Positions 19,138-28,879 are shown, counted from the first letter of the stretch. The stretch is 64,000 nt of DNA from Bacteroidota bacterium (GCA_016714535.1 JADKDR010000002.1:248001-312000), one strand, 5' to 3'. Notes: a model not told the origin generated them from the sequence alone. Numbers and translations: made by a program.

Positions 19138-19152
19138 CCTGCCTTAGGCAGG
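19138..19152. repeat. REP-like short palindrome
   Basis: CCTGCC-TTA-GGCAGG, a 6-bp perfect stem with a 3-base loop in the intergenic region between two convergent genes. GC-rich palindromes of this kind are commonly dispersed in Bacteroidota genomes. Only one copy of this exact form was noticed in the window. Confidence 0.4.
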
Positions 19153-19275
19153 TGCGCAACCGCTGTTAACTATAACCATATACGTAGTAAGCGGGTAGGT
19201 GAATGGAGCCGGCATAAGACGGTGGAAATTGCTAATTTTGTAAGTGGGTTTTATTTTTGTAAGAAGAGATGGAAG

Positions 19276-19312
19276 AGTCCCCTGCAGCTATCAGGAGGGT
19301 AGTTGCAGGACT
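19276..19312. terminator. Hairpin between convergent genes
   Basis: CCTGCAGCTA (19281-19290) pairs with TAGTTGCAGG (19300-19309) with one G-T wobble and a 9-base loop; the AGTCC/GGACT flanks extend the stem. It overlaps the stop region of the amidohydrolase on the minus strand. There is no clear T-run on either side, so it may end transcripts from both directions or only protect their ends. Confidence 0.45.
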
Positions 19313-20504
19313 ATACCAAGCGAATTATTCTTGAATAATTAAAATTAAAATCTCCATTTTCTAAAAGCACTATTCCCGGAGATTTTCCCGTTTCGATACT
19401 TCCCAAATAATTTTCACAGTTAAAAAATCTAGCCCCATTGAGCGTGGCAAAGCGTACCAATCTGCTAAAAACTTCCAATGCAGGTAGTTGAATTTTGTGT
19501 TGCATTAAATAATCGAAAATGATTTTCAATTCATGTATAATATTCAATTCCGTATTCGAAGCCAAACTATCAGTACCTACCACACAATTATCCTTTTGTA
19601 AGAAAAATGTTTCCAATGCCGGTAATTTATTTTCGATAAAAAGATTTGCACCCGGACATAAGCACCAATAGTTTAATGGGTGTGAATAAGCATTAATTAG
19701 GTCTGGTGTTGTACAGGTATTGTGCACAAACATTTTTCTTTCGTTATGAGGTAAGCTATCATAATATGACTGAAGTGATGTTTTGCCGGTAGGCTCAAAA
19801 CCATCAAGATTAATACCCCAGTTGACCAATCGCTCTACTATTTCTCCCGATTTATTCTTAAACATATCATCTTCTGCAGCAGATTCCTGATTATGTATGC
19901 TGACTAATTCTTCTTTACCATGCTCTATTAGCGAAAACAATTTGTTAGATACACTATATGGAGCGTGCGGTACTATTGACTTATCGGGAGCACTAATACA
20001 TGCTTTAAGCGCCTTTATTCTTTCGTAAGCAAATTCTGCCTTCTGCTCATCAATGCCATAGACCTCACAAAAATGATAGTATTTGATTTTGCTTTCTTCC
20101 CTTACCAATTGTGCATCAAGCGTATTGCAAACATCGCCTACATACACAATTCCATTTTGGTACATTTCATCATCTGCCTCGTATGCACAATGCAGGATAT
20201 GGCCTTTATCTGCACTCTTTAGTTTTTCAACCTGCGTTATAAAATCACTTAGGCCGGTGTGCTGGGTGATTCTGCTTTTTAAATACGACAGTTCGAGGTG
20301 GCAATGCGCATTTACAAGTCCGGGAATAATTATTCCATTCATCCATTGTACTGATGACTGCTGCCCCGGATGTGCTTTATCAAAATCCGATTTTGAATAA
20401 ATACCGGCAATACAATCTCTGTGTAAGGCGATTATACCATCTTGTAAAATACCGTTTGTAACGGTATCTATATATGTTGCTCCTAAATATTTTGTTTCTT
20501 CCAT
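19311..20504 (-). CDS. Amidohydrolase-superfamily deaminase (possibly aminodeoxyfutalosine deaminase)
   Basis: 397 residues, cytoplasmic, no signal peptide. Metal and catalytic residues of the cytosine/adenosine-deaminase branch are visible: H67 and H69 in NAHCHLELS, H180 in PHAPYSVS, H204 and E207 in SIHNQESAAEDD, and D312 in VGTDSLASN. The N-terminal and C-terminal strands form the usual composite beta-sandwich. The NAHCHLE form resembles the aminofutalosine deaminases of the futalosine menaquinone route, used by some Bacteroidota, but no other mqn gene is visible here, so the substrate is uncertain. Divergent from the adhesin gene at 20699. Confidence 0.8.
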   Translation of the reverse strand: MEETKYLGATYIDTVTNGILQDGIIALHRDCIAGIYSKSDFDKAHPGQQSSVQWMNGIIIPGLVNAHCHLELSYLKSRITQHTGLSDFITQVEKLKSADKGHILHCAYEADDEMYQNGIVYVGDVCNTLDAQLVREESKIKYYHFCEVYGIDEQKAEFAYERIKALKACISAPDKSIVPHAPYSVSNKLFSLIEHGKEELVSIHNQESAAEDDMFKNKSGEIVERLVNWGINLDGFEPTGKTSLQSYYDSLPHNERKMFVHNTCTTPDLINAYSHPLNYWCLCPGANLFIENKLPALETFFLQKDNCVVGTDSLASNTELNIIHELKIIFDYLMQHKIQLPALEVFSRLVRFATLNGARFFNCENYLGSIETGKSPGIVLLENGDFNFNYSRIIRLV

Positions 20505-20640
20505 TGTACTAAATTGAAAAGCGGGTTAATGCCAACAAATCTAACGTAGTAACTTATACAACCTATTTTTATTTTATATAAAATACCAACATCGGAAAAT
20601 TCACATTGTCGATAAACCCCAATTTCACTTTTTCTACAGA

Positions 20641-20751
20641 ATGCCATCAATTCAGGTATCAGATTTGAATATTGGCTTTAGCCATAAACCTTTGAGCAAT
20701 GCGGATACTAAAACTTGCCTGTCTTTTAATACTCATTTCACATACAATTAA
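20641..20751 (+). pseudogene. Possible 5' stub of an ABC-transporter ATPase gene
   Basis: An ATG at 20641 opens a 36-codon frame whose first 20 residues (MPSIQVSDLNIGFSHKPLSN) look like the first strands of an ABC ATPase; the resemblance stops near 20700, exactly where the adhesin's own start codon begins in another frame, and the frame ends at 20751. Walker A would be expected about 15 residues further on and is absent. It may be a recombination remnant, an assembly junction or chance; the match is short. Confidence 0.25.
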
Positions 20752-23700
20752 CTCTCAATCAATTGGTAATGGAAAAGATGGCTCGCCATCCATTGCGGGA
20801 GTGGTAAATAATTATGCCGGTGTATTATCAATAACTGCATCTAACTGCAACAGCGAAATTCAAGTATCTAACTCAACCGGCTTTGCCATCGGTGACCTTT
20901 TTATTATCATGCAGATGAATGGTGCTACTATCTCTCAAAATAATGATAGTACCTATGGAACCATTTCAAATTTAAATGGCGCAGGCAACTATGAGTATGC
21001 CCTTGTATTTGATATAGTTGGTAATAAAATTTACACGCTTGCACCATTAATGAAGTCTTATCTCGTATCTGCTGCAGTACAATTAATACGAGTGCCACAA
21101 TATGCAAATCCTGTGATAGCTGACACCCTAACTTGCCTGCCATGGAATGGCAGTACTGGAGGAGTGCTTGCTTTGGATGCTACCGGAACTATCACACTTA
21201 ATAATAACGTTCATGCCAATGGGCGCGGATTTCGTGGTGGAGCAAAAGGCACATCAGCCTATCTAGGTAGCCACGTAGGAAATTATTTTTATACCTCTAT
21301 CTCGGACTCAGGTGCCAACAAAGGAGAAGGCATTGCCTCATCTATGCTGGGCTTAAAAGTAAAAGGGCGTGGAGCACCTGCGAATGGTGGTGGTGGTGGC
21401 AACAATCACAATGGTGGTGGTGGTGGTGGTGCTAATGCCGGTTGTGGTGGCAACGGTGGATATGGTTATCAGAATCCTATTTTTGGACCTAACTTTATTA
21501 TAGCAAATGGAATTGGCGCTAAAGATAATGCCCCGTTATTTCAGTTGAACCAACTCATAATGGGTGGTGGTGGTGGTGCAGGTCATGCAAATAATATTAA
21601 TGATAATGCTGGTGGAAACGGTGGTGGGATCATTATCATTTCAGCCAATGCAATAGATGCAAACAATAACCTGATTGAATCCAATGGAACTAATGCAGCT
21701 GATGTAATTATTGATGGTGCAGGTGGTGGCGGAGCCGGTGGGACAGTTCTGATAAATTGCAATACCTACATATCGCCAGCAAAACTATATGCCAAAGGCA
21801 ATAATAGTGGAGGTGTAAATCCACAGGCCGGCACAGATCATGGGCCCGGTGGTGGTGGCGGAGGTGGTGTAATTTTATTTAATCAAGCTTCGTTACCATT
21901 CAACATTACCGGCATTGAAGTAACAGGTGGTTATAATGGGCTTTGCAACACTGCTGCCCACGGCAGCAGTGCCGGTTGTGATGGTCAGGTATTGTTTAAT
22001 AAACAAATAAACATTCCAGCACCACAGCTAATATACACAAGTCGATTAGATACTTCCTTTTGCGGAGTTGCTAACATTCAACTAACAGCATCGGCCGGTA
22101 ATAACTTTGTTTGGTCAGGAGCTACGGGCCTCTCATGCACTACCTGCCAATCGCCAACATTAAACACAACCAGCTCAGGAACATATATAGCTATCGTTAA
22201 CAATTCCTCGTGCCTGCATATTGACAGGGTAAACACGGCACCTGTTGTAAATTTTAGTATAAACCCAACCTGCATCAATCAGCCTGCATTTGCTCTGTCT
22301 AGCGGCATTCCATCAGGGGGTACATATGCAGGCAATGGTATCAGTACAAATATTTTTTCTCCTGCGGGTGCAGGAGTAGGCAATCACATGCTGATATATA
22401 CTTATAGTGACAATAACGGATGCAGCTCTGCTGACAGCGCGCTAATGACTGTTTTTGACAGTCCTCAATTTCAAATAACTACACCACCGGCTGTATGTGC
22501 CAATCACAGTAGCTTTGTACTAAATCTGGTAACGCCTGGCGGAGGAGCATATACCGGTACCGGTACAAGTAATAATATTTTTAATCCCTCGCAGGCTGTA
22601 GGGTCTAATACCATAACTTACAACTATACCGATACCAATGGATGCAGCAACGATACTTCATTTACACAAATTGTACATGCGCTTCCTCTTGTAACACTTG
22701 CTTCCTTTAACTCTGTGTGTGCAAATGCAACACCCTTACAACTTGCTGGTGGCTTGCCACTAGGAGGAAATTATAATGGTAATGGAGTTTCATCTAACAC
22801 ATTTTTTCCGATGCAGGTTTCAGCAGGGTACAATACAATAGTCTATAGTTATACCGATACAAATGGATGTGTAGCCAGCGACTCTAGTACAATTAAAGTA
22901 TTGCAAGTAAAGTCCTTAACTGCTATTGCTGCAGATACAATATGCACAGGCATGCAAACTGTGCTAACTGCCACAGGAAGCACGAATGTGCAGTGGTGGC
23001 CCGGCACAGGCATCAATTGCACAACATGTACTACAGCAATTGCATCTCCATCTACCACCACAACATACGTTTTGTCTTCGAGTGATTCGTGCACTGTGAA
23101 TGACACCATCATCATTGAAGTTATTCCGCAAGTTATAGTGCATTTAGGTAATGATACTGCCATCTGCCTTGGAGAAGAAATGCAATTAGACCCCATTTCA
23201 AATTATAATTCATTTAGCTGGAGTAGTAACCCCTATATTGCTTGTACAAATTGTGGCGAGCAATGGATATCGCCATTGCAGTCATCAACCTATACGGTTA
23301 CCGTTACAAATGGTTATTGTTCATCAAGTGATAAAATACATGTAGAGGTAATCGAAGTAAAGGCAGAAGCTATGACCAACTTAAGCCTGATAGTAGCAGG
23401 CGAAATGGTTGAATTGTCGGCTTCAGGGGCTAATGCATACAGGTGGGAGCCAGCAGATGTTGTATTGAGCGACAAAGCACAAATTACCACCGCACGACCT
23501 TTGCAATCTACCTGGTTTACAGTTACCGGCACTATTGGCAGGTGCAGCGATACTGCTTCCATTTTTGTAGAAGTGTATGATTCAAATGATGGTTTGTTTA
23601 TTCCAAATGCTTTTAGTCCTAACGGAGATGGACAAAACGAAATCTTTGCAGCCATAAAAGCTGGGGACTATTTATTTTATAATCTAAGTATTTTTAATCG

Positions 23701-23860
23701 TTGGGGTAAAAAAATATTTGAAACAAGCGACTTACAAAAAGGATGGGATGGCAGTTATGATGGCGAACTTTGTCAAGCGGGTGAATATTACTATCAAGTC
23801 TATTTAAAAACTGCACGAAACATTCAAAACAAAAGTGGCAAAGTACTTCTGCTTAGATAA
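20699..23860 (+). CDS. Glycine-rich adhesin with T9SS type-B (gliding-associated) C-terminal domain
   Basis: 1053 residues with a signal peptide (LKLACLLILISHTINSQ). Residues about 150-430 are glycine-rich with several GGGGG runs encoded by GGT repeats. Then follow four or more Ig/PKD-like repeats of about 75-80 residues with recurring cores such as YSDNNGCSSADS, YTDTNGCSNDTS and YTDTNGCVASDS. The end, from about residue 965, is the CHU_C-type gliding-motility-associated domain (FIPNAFSPNGDGQNE, FNRWGKKIFE, GWDGSYDGELCQAGEYYY). This domain directs export by T9SS without the type-A signal. Probably a surface adhesin; ligand unknown. The stub described at 20641 overlaps its start. Confidence 0.88.
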   Translation: MRILKLACLLILISHTINSQSIGNGKDGSPSIAGVVNNYAGVLSITASNCNSEIQVSNSTGFAIGDLFIIMQMNGATISQNNDSTYGTISNLNGAGNYEYALVFDIVGNKIYTLAPLMKSYLVSAAVQLIRVPQYANPVIADTLTCLPWNGSTGGVLALDATGTITLNNNVHANGRGFRGGAKGTSAYLGSHVGNYFYTSISDSGANKGEGIASSMLGLKVKGRGAPANGGGGGNNHNGGGGGGANAGCGGNGGYGYQNPIFGPNFIIANGIGAKDNAPLFQLNQLIMGGGGGAGHANNINDNAGGNGGGIIIISANAIDANNNLIESNGTNAADVIIDGAGGGGAGGTVLINCNTYISPAKLYAKGNNSGGVNPQAGTDHGPGGGGGGGVILFNQASLPFNITGIEVTGGYNGLCNTAAHGSSAGCDGQVLFNKQINIPAPQLIYTSRLDTSFCGVANIQLTASAGNNFVWSGATGLSCTTCQSPTLNTTSSGTYIAIVNNSSCLHIDRVNTAPVVNFSINPTCINQPAFALSSGIPSGGTYAGNGISTNIFSPAGAGVGNHMLIYTYSDNNGCSSADSALMTVFDSPQFQITTPPAVCANHSSFVLNLVTPGGGAYTGTGTSNNIFNPSQAVGSNTITYNYTDTNGCSNDTSFTQIVHALPLVTLASFNSVCANATPLQLAGGLPLGGNYNGNGVSSNTFFPMQVSAGYNTIVYSYTDTNGCVASDSSTIKVLQVKSLTAIAADTICTGMQTVLTATGSTNVQWWPGTGINCTTCTTAIASPSTTTTYVLSSSDSCTVNDTIIIEVIPQVIVHLGNDTAICLGEEMQLDPISNYNSFSWSSNPYIACTNCGEQWISPLQSSTYTVTVTNGYCSSSDKIHVEVIEVKAEAMTNLSLIVAGEMVELSASGANAYRWEPADVVLSDKAQITTARPLQSTWFTVTGTIGRCSDTASIFVEVYDSNDGLFIPNAFSPNGDGQNEIFAAIKAGDYLFYNLSIFNRWGKKIFETSDLQKGWDGSYDGELCQAGEYYYQVYLKTARNIQNKSGKVLLLR

Positions 23861-23871
23861 GGTCAAACTTG

Positions 23872-23892
23872 AAATGCACCAAAGGTGCATTT
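23872..23892 (+). terminator. Hairpin after the type-B adhesin gene
   Basis: A perfect 9-bp stem AAATGCACC / GGTGCATTT with loop AAA, starting 12 bases after the stop. The T-run is short, so termination efficiency is uncertain. A second small palindrome (TAGAATATTCTA) follows at 23895-23906. Confidence 0.55.
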
Positions 23893-24080
23893 ACTAGAAT
23901 ATTCTAAATGGAATTTCGCATTACAATTTTGCATTTGCACAGCATTCATCTTGGAAATTTATACATCAAATAAATTATAAAACTTTATTGCTGATACGCT
24001 AAAAAGAAAAGACCTTAAAGAGAAAGTACCTAAGTGGTCTAAGAAAAGTGCACGCTATTCTATTAGTTTTTTATGCTGAC

Positions 24081-25103
24081 CTAAAATCCCTTTTCGAGAT
24101 TATCAATTTTCTTTACCAATTCTGGTAAGTTACGGAAAACAACATACGACTTACGATAATCTCCAATAGCAAATGCCGGTGATCCCTGATAAATAGCGCC
24201 CTCGTCTAGTATGCTTTGACCTATACCCGATTGTGCAGCAATCTTTACATTGTTTGCAATAGTAACATGGCCCACAATACCTACCTGCCCTCCTATCATG
24301 CAATTGCTGCCTATTTTAGTAGAACCTGCAATACCGGTTTGTGCCGCAATCACTGTGTTCTCACCTATCTCTACATTGTGTGCAACCTGTATCAGGTTAT
24401 CAAGTTTTACGCCTTTACGTATAATCGTGCTACCAAGGGTAGCACGGTCAATGGTAGTATTAGAGCCTATTTCAACATGATCTTCGATAATTACATTGCC
24501 AATTTGAGGAACTTTTTTATAGGTACTATCGTTAGGTGCAAAGCCAAACCCATCGCTACCAACTACCACACCTGAATGCAATGTACAATGACTTCCAATT
24601 ATACTCTGACTATATACTTTTACTCCGCTAAACAGGGTTGTATTATCGCCTATGCTAACTCCATCTCCAATACTAACATGCGGGTATATTTTTACATTAT
24701 TTCCAATTTTACAATTGGAACCAATGTAGCTGAAGGCACCCAAATAAACTTGATCGCCCACAGTTGATTTACTGCCTAAATAATGCGGCTCTTCAACCCC
24801 TGTTTTATTCAGTTGGATGGTACTGTAAATTTCGAGCAGTCGTGCAAATCCCTGATATGCATCGGGAACACGGATTAACGTAGGTTTGATTTCCCTATCA
24901 ACCACAAAATCATTATTGATAATTACAATACTTGATTGCGTAGTGTATAGAAAGTCGTTGTACTTTGGATTAGCCAAAAAACTCAATGTATGTTCCAGGC
25001 CTTCTTCAATTTTAGAAACATTATCTACCCAAACTTCTGCATTTCCTTCTACACTACCGTTAAGTGTTTCGGCAATTTGTGCCGCGGTGAATTTCATTCC
25101 CAT
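24081..25103 (-). CDS. lpxD: UDP-3-O-(3-hydroxyacyl)glucosamine N-acyltransferase LpxD
   Basis: Transfers the N-linked hydroxyacyl chain in lipid A synthesis, in the cytoplasm. The 340 residues have the normal length. An N-terminal uridine-binding domain (about 1-100) precedes a left-handed beta-helix of hexapeptide repeats (for example IGSNCKIGNNVKIYPHVSIG), with the catalytic histidine H242 in QVAHNVEIG and the LpxD signature VVGSDGFGFAP at 180-190. A C-terminal helix ends the protein. The start could be either ATG of MGMKF; homologues favour the second (25097). It stands alone here, away from other lipid A genes, and is divergent from the membrane TPR gene. Confidence 0.96.
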   Translation of the reverse strand: MGMKFTAAQIAETLNGSVEGNAEVWVDNVSKIEEGLEHTLSFLANPKYNDFLYTTQSSIVIINNDFVVDREIKPTLIRVPDAYQGFARLLEIYSTIQLNKTGVEEPHYLGSKSTVGDQVYLGAFSYIGSNCKIGNNVKIYPHVSIGDGVSIGDNTTLFSGVKVYSQSIIGSHCTLHSGVVVGSDGFGFAPNDSTYKKVPQIGNVIIEDHVEIGSNTTIDRATLGSTIIRKGVKLDNLIQVAHNVEIGENTVIAAQTGIAGSTKIGSNCMIGGQVGIVGHVTIANNVKIAAQSGIGQSILDEGAIYQGSPAFAIGDYRKSYVVFRNLPELVKKIDNLEKGF

Positions 25104-25146
25104 TATTCATGTATTCTGTATGCACGAAGGTATAAACTTATTTTAA

Positions 25147-25175
25147 TTTGGCGGATACATTATTTTATACTTTTG
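25147..25175 (+). promoter_or_regulatory. Probable promoter of the TMTC-like gene
   Basis: TTTG at 25147-25150 and TACTTTTG at 25168-25175, an exact match to TAnnTTTG, with 17 bases between. It lies about 115 bases upstream of ATG 25290. Confidence 0.5.
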
Positions 25176-25289
25176 CCAATAAGTACGTGTTGAAATCATT
25201 TGTAATTTATATCTCTGTTGAGATTGCGCCAACCGTTTCAAAACTGTTTTTTTAACCTTTTAAATATTTAAATCGAATAACCAGATCGG

Positions 25290-27410
25290 ATGAAAAAGAA
25301 TATAGCCAAAGAAAAGCCGGAACAAAAAGCAGCTTCACCAGTAGTTGTCAACCTAACATCCATCCATCGCATGATGCTGATTATTTGTGCAACATGTGCC
25401 TTCCTATTGTATATAAACACCGTTACACATGAGTACACGGTGGATGATGGCACTGTTATGGAAAATAATAAAATAGTAAAGAAAGGCCCCTCGGCCATAG
25501 GCGAAATTTTTACAACAAGCTATCGCAAAGGATTTTGGGACCGCAGCGAAAGTCTGTATCGCCCAATGTCGGTAGCCATGTTTGCTATTGAATGGGGCCT
25601 TGCACCAAAAAATCCGTTGCCCGGGCACATCATCAACATCTTGCTTTTTGTGGTAACAGCAATTGTGTTATTTACCTTGCTCAAAACCATGTTGCAGGCA
25701 CATCATCCGTTGCTTCCTTTTTTAATTACGCTTTTATTTATTGCACACCCGGTGCACACCGAAGTTGTAGCAAACATAAAAAGTCGTGATGAGATACTTG
25801 CATTTTTATTTAGTATAAGTGGTCTGCTGTTTACACTCAAATATGTCCAATCGCAAAATATGCTCAATCTTGGTTATGCTGCTTTGTGTTTATTGGTTGC
25901 TAATCTTTCGAAAGAAAATGCACTTACCATGGTTGCTGTTGTACCACTTACTTTATGGTTTTTTACTAAAGCACAGCGTCAGCACATAATTACTGCATCG
26001 CTTGCAGCTGTAGCTGCTGCAGCCATCTATTTTGGTATGCGTGTGATGGCAATTGGCAGTGTGAGCAACTTTACCGACATTGAACTGATTAATAATACCA
26101 TGGTAGGAGCACAAAATATGGGCGAGCGTTTATCAACTGCCTTTATGCTTATGGGAAAATATTTTCTGCTCATGTTTGTGCCATATCCTTTAAGCTTTGA
26201 TTATTCGTACAGTGTATATAAGGTGGTGAGCTTCGGAAATGTGTATGCCTTACTATCAACCATAGCCATCATTGGCCTGATAGTTTATTGTGTAATAAAT
26301 TTCAAAAAGAAATCACCCATTGTGTATGGCATTTTATTTTTTGCTCTAACTATTTCTTTAGTAAGCAACATCGCCTTTCTGATAGAAGCAACCTTAGCCG
26401 AACGCTTTGCATACATGCCTTCGCTGGGATTTTGCATTGCCATTGTATTTGTATTGGCCGGTTTACTAAAGCTAAATGAAAACAAAAAAACATACACAAG
26501 TTTGCCAAGCTTACTTAAAGCCAATGGAAAATTAGTTGCCATCATTGGTGTTGCCTTTGTACTTTTTTCCTTTAAAACCATACATCGCAATACCAAATGG
26601 AAAAGCAACATGACCCTGCTTGAAACCGATGTGGTTAGTTATCCCGAAAGTGCTCGTATTCGCTATGCCTATGGCAGCGCTTTGATTATTGAAAAAGGAT
26701 TGAAAGAAGAAACAGATCAGGCACTTAAAGAAGAATATATGCGCAAGGGAATAGAGCAATTGCGAGAAGGCGTAGCGCTGGTTCCTACTTACAGCGATGC
26801 GTGGTATCACATGGGAATAGCATACAAAGAATTAAAAGATAATAAAACAGCGCTGGAGTGTCTGGAGCGTGCAGCAAACGATAAGTATAAAAAAGATCCT
26901 GAATTTTTAATAGCTCAAGGAGTTTGCTATGGCGAAACCAAACAATACGACAAAGCATTTGAAGTGCTGGATAAGGCTATTGCGATATTGCCAACTTCGA
27001 GCGAGGCATACAATAACAAAGGAATATATTTAACTGATGTTGGGCGATTAGATGATGCCCTGAAGTTGCTAAACAAAGCGGTTGAATTGAAACCTGATAA
27101 TGAAAACGCCATTTATAATATTGGGAATGTATATGCTAAAGCCGGGCAGTATAAACAGGCCATTGATCAGTATGCAAAGGCTATACAAATAAAACCAAAT
27201 TATCCAGATGCCTGGAACAACACCGGCAATTGTTATGGTATGATGAAAGATTTTCCAAATGCCTTATCCGCTTACAAGCGATTGTTAGAAATAAATCCAA
27301 ACAATGCCAATGCCACAAATAATATTGGCATCACTTATATGATGCTTGGAGATAGCGTGCAAGGAAAACAGTACGTAATGCGCGCAAGGCAAATGATGGG
27401 GATAAAATAA
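25290..27410 (+). CDS. Polytopic membrane protein with C-terminal TPR repeats (TMTC-like)
   Basis: 706 residues. After a short Lys-rich cytoplasmic start, about ten hydrophobic segments occupy residues 27-430 (for example MLIICATCAFLLYI, ILLFVVTAIVLFTLL). The motif TVDDGTV and the HPVHTEVVANIKSRDEIL segment match the TMTC/DUF1736 group of glycosyltransferase-like membrane proteins. From about residue 445 come at least six TPRs (for example AYNNKGIYLTDVGRLDDAL and YNIGNVYAKAGQYKQAIDQY). Eukaryotic TMTCs are O-mannosyltransferases; whether this bacterial protein glycosylates anything is unknown. The exonuclease III gene follows after 36 bases and may be on the same transcript. Confidence 0.85.
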   Translation: MKKNIAKEKPEQKAASPVVVNLTSIHRMMLIICATCAFLLYINTVTHEYTVDDGTVMENNKIVKKGPSAIGEIFTTSYRKGFWDRSESLYRPMSVAMFAIEWGLAPKNPLPGHIINILLFVVTAIVLFTLLKTMLQAHHPLLPFLITLLFIAHPVHTEVVANIKSRDEILAFLFSISGLLFTLKYVQSQNMLNLGYAALCLLVANLSKENALTMVAVVPLTLWFFTKAQRQHIITASLAAVAAAAIYFGMRVMAIGSVSNFTDIELINNTMVGAQNMGERLSTAFMLMGKYFLLMFVPYPLSFDYSYSVYKVVSFGNVYALLSTIAIIGLIVYCVINFKKKSPIVYGILFFALTISLVSNIAFLIEATLAERFAYMPSLGFCIAIVFVLAGLLKLNENKKTYTSLPSLLKANGKLVAIIGVAFVLFSFKTIHRNTKWKSNMTLLETDVVSYPESARIRYAYGSALIIEKGLKEETDQALKEEYMRKGIEQLREGVALVPTYSDAWYHMGIAYKELKDNKTALECLERAANDKYKKDPEFLIAQGVCYGETKQYDKAFEVLDKAIAILPTSSEAYNNKGIYLTDVGRLDDALKLLNKAVELKPDNENAIYNIGNVYAKAGQYKQAIDQYAKAIQIKPNYPDAWNNTGNCYGMMKDFPNALSAYKRLLEINPNNANATNNIGITYMMLGDSVQGKQYVMRARQMMGIK

Positions 27411-27446
27411 AACCATACCATTCTATTTTTTTCAGAACACTTACTT

Positions 27447-28211
27447 ATGAAAATAATCACCTATAACGTTAACGGTATACGTGCGGCCATAACCAAAGGA
27501 TGGATGGATTGGCTTAAATCTACACAAGCAGACATTGTATGTCTGCAAGAAATAAAAGCACAACCCGAACAGCTTGACCTGCCTGCATTTGAAAAGTTAG
27601 GGTATCACCACTACTGGCATGCTGCCGAAAAAAAAGGGTACAGTGGCGTTTGCATTCTTACAAAACAAAAACCCGATAAGGTAGAAGTAGGTTGCAACAT
27701 CAAAGACTACGATATGGAGGGGCGGGTATTAAGAGCAGACTATGGCGATGTAAGTGTGATTAGTGTATATGTGCCATCGGGCAGCAGCGGCCAAGAAAGA
27801 CAAGACTATAAAATGGTGTGGATTGCTGATTTTAAGAACTACATAAATGAACTGAAAAAGAAGCGCAAAAAATTAATTATATGTGGCGATTATAATATTT
27901 GCCACCGGGCTATTGATATACACAACCCGGTTAGTAATGCAAAAAGCTCAGGCTTTTTGCCTGAAGAGCGCGAATGGATGGAGCAGTTTATTCAAAGCGG
28001 ATTTATCGACTCATTTCGCTATTTCAATCCGGAACCACATCACTATACATGGTGGACATATCGCTTTAGTGCCCGCGAAAAAAATCTTGGATGGCGTATT
28101 GATTATGCATTAGTATCTAGCACACTCGAAAAAAGCTTGAACTCGTGCCGCATACTTCCCGAAGCTAAACACAGCGACCATTGTCCGGTTATGCTGGAGG
28201 TGGAATTTTAA
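27447..28211 (+). CDS. xth: Exodeoxyribonuclease III (AP endonuclease)
   Basis: Cleaves DNA at abasic sites and degrades 3' ends in base-excision repair. The 254 residues match the family length. Active-site residues of the exonuclease/endonuclease/phosphatase fold are present: N7 in TYNVNGIRA, E35 in CLQEIKA, D148 and N150 in CGDYNICH, D219 in WRIDYAL, and D244-H245 in HSDHCPV. The conserved VPSGSSG loop is also visible. It lies 36 bases after the TPR membrane gene, in the same direction. Confidence 0.96.
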   Translation: MKIITYNVNGIRAAITKGWMDWLKSTQADIVCLQEIKAQPEQLDLPAFEKLGYHHYWHAAEKKGYSGVCILTKQKPDKVEVGCNIKDYDMEGRVLRADYGDVSVISVYVPSGSSGQERQDYKMVWIADFKNYINELKKKRKKLIICGDYNICHRAIDIHNPVSNAKSSGFLPEEREWMEQFIQSGFIDSFRYFNPEPHHYTWWTYRFSAREKNLGWRIDYALVSSTLEKSLNSCRILPEAKHSDHCPVMLEVEF

Positions 28212-28742
28212 AGAGAAGGGAAAGTCCACGAAACAATCTACTTGGAAGGAATTGTATCGGTAAGGGTATATGTTGGAGGACGATTAAAGTAAATATTATT
28301 TTTCGTTCAAATACTTTTCCATTAATCGTGTCAATAGCCAAAGTCAAAATACTACAGATGATGCATGCGCTGTGCCGCAAGTCTTTACTGGCAGGCGCGA
28401 ACTTGTTGTTCGCACTTTAGTGTATCAACTCACCCAAGGTGTAGGCATTCGGGATTTTTGAAATTGCAGTTTCAATTCATCCTAAACTATAGAAATAACC
28501 AGTTCATATTACTTGTAGTTGTTTGGTGTGAAGTTCAAGTTAGTGCTAGCAGGCGGTTCCCAACCATTCGATATTACAGACAAGTATCAAATCAATTAAA
28601 TACTAAATAAAAGGGTACGGTTGCGAATCAAATGAAGTCGGTAAATAATTACAGCCAATTAGCCGCAAACAATAGCACTATTTTTGAACAGTTGTAATTA
28701 AATAAGCACTTACAACATTCTAACAACAAGGCGGATACTATA
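28212..28742. other. Intergenic region, no gene seen
   Basis: About 530 bases after xth without a credible ORF (the short open frames lack coding character and any family resemblance). A small hairpin GCGAAC-TTGTT-GTTCGC lies at 28397-28413. The structured element described at 28743 follows. Confidence 0.65.
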
Positions 28743-28834
28743 AGTAAAGAAGGGATAATTTTAGGCAGGCAGGTTTTTCAACGAAAAGTATTTTACTGTA
28801 ACTTGCCGGTTAATAAAATTATCCCTCTTACTTT
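28743..28834. repeat. Long imperfect inverted repeat (hairpin element, MITE- or RNA-like)
   Basis: AGGGATAATTTTA at 28751-28763 has an exact reverse complement at 28814-28826. The match extends outward with AAGTAA-type flanks (two one-base indels) and inward through GGCAGGTT pairing with AACTTGCC. The stem is about 30 bp in total with a loop of about 25 bases. No ORF is present inside. It could be a non-autonomous mobile element or a structured RNA. Confidence 0.55.
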
Positions 28835-28879
28835 TAAAACGAAACTTAAGGATAATAAGCAATAAAATATAAACAGCCG

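Noticed and set aside
21388..21440. GGT repeats considered as a CRISPR-like or tandem repeat array
   Set aside because: They are simple trinucleotide runs in a glycine-rich reading frame, without spacers.
28181..28420. 79-codon plus-strand ORF after xth
   Set aside because: Overlaps the end of xth, has no recognisable domain and poor codon usage.
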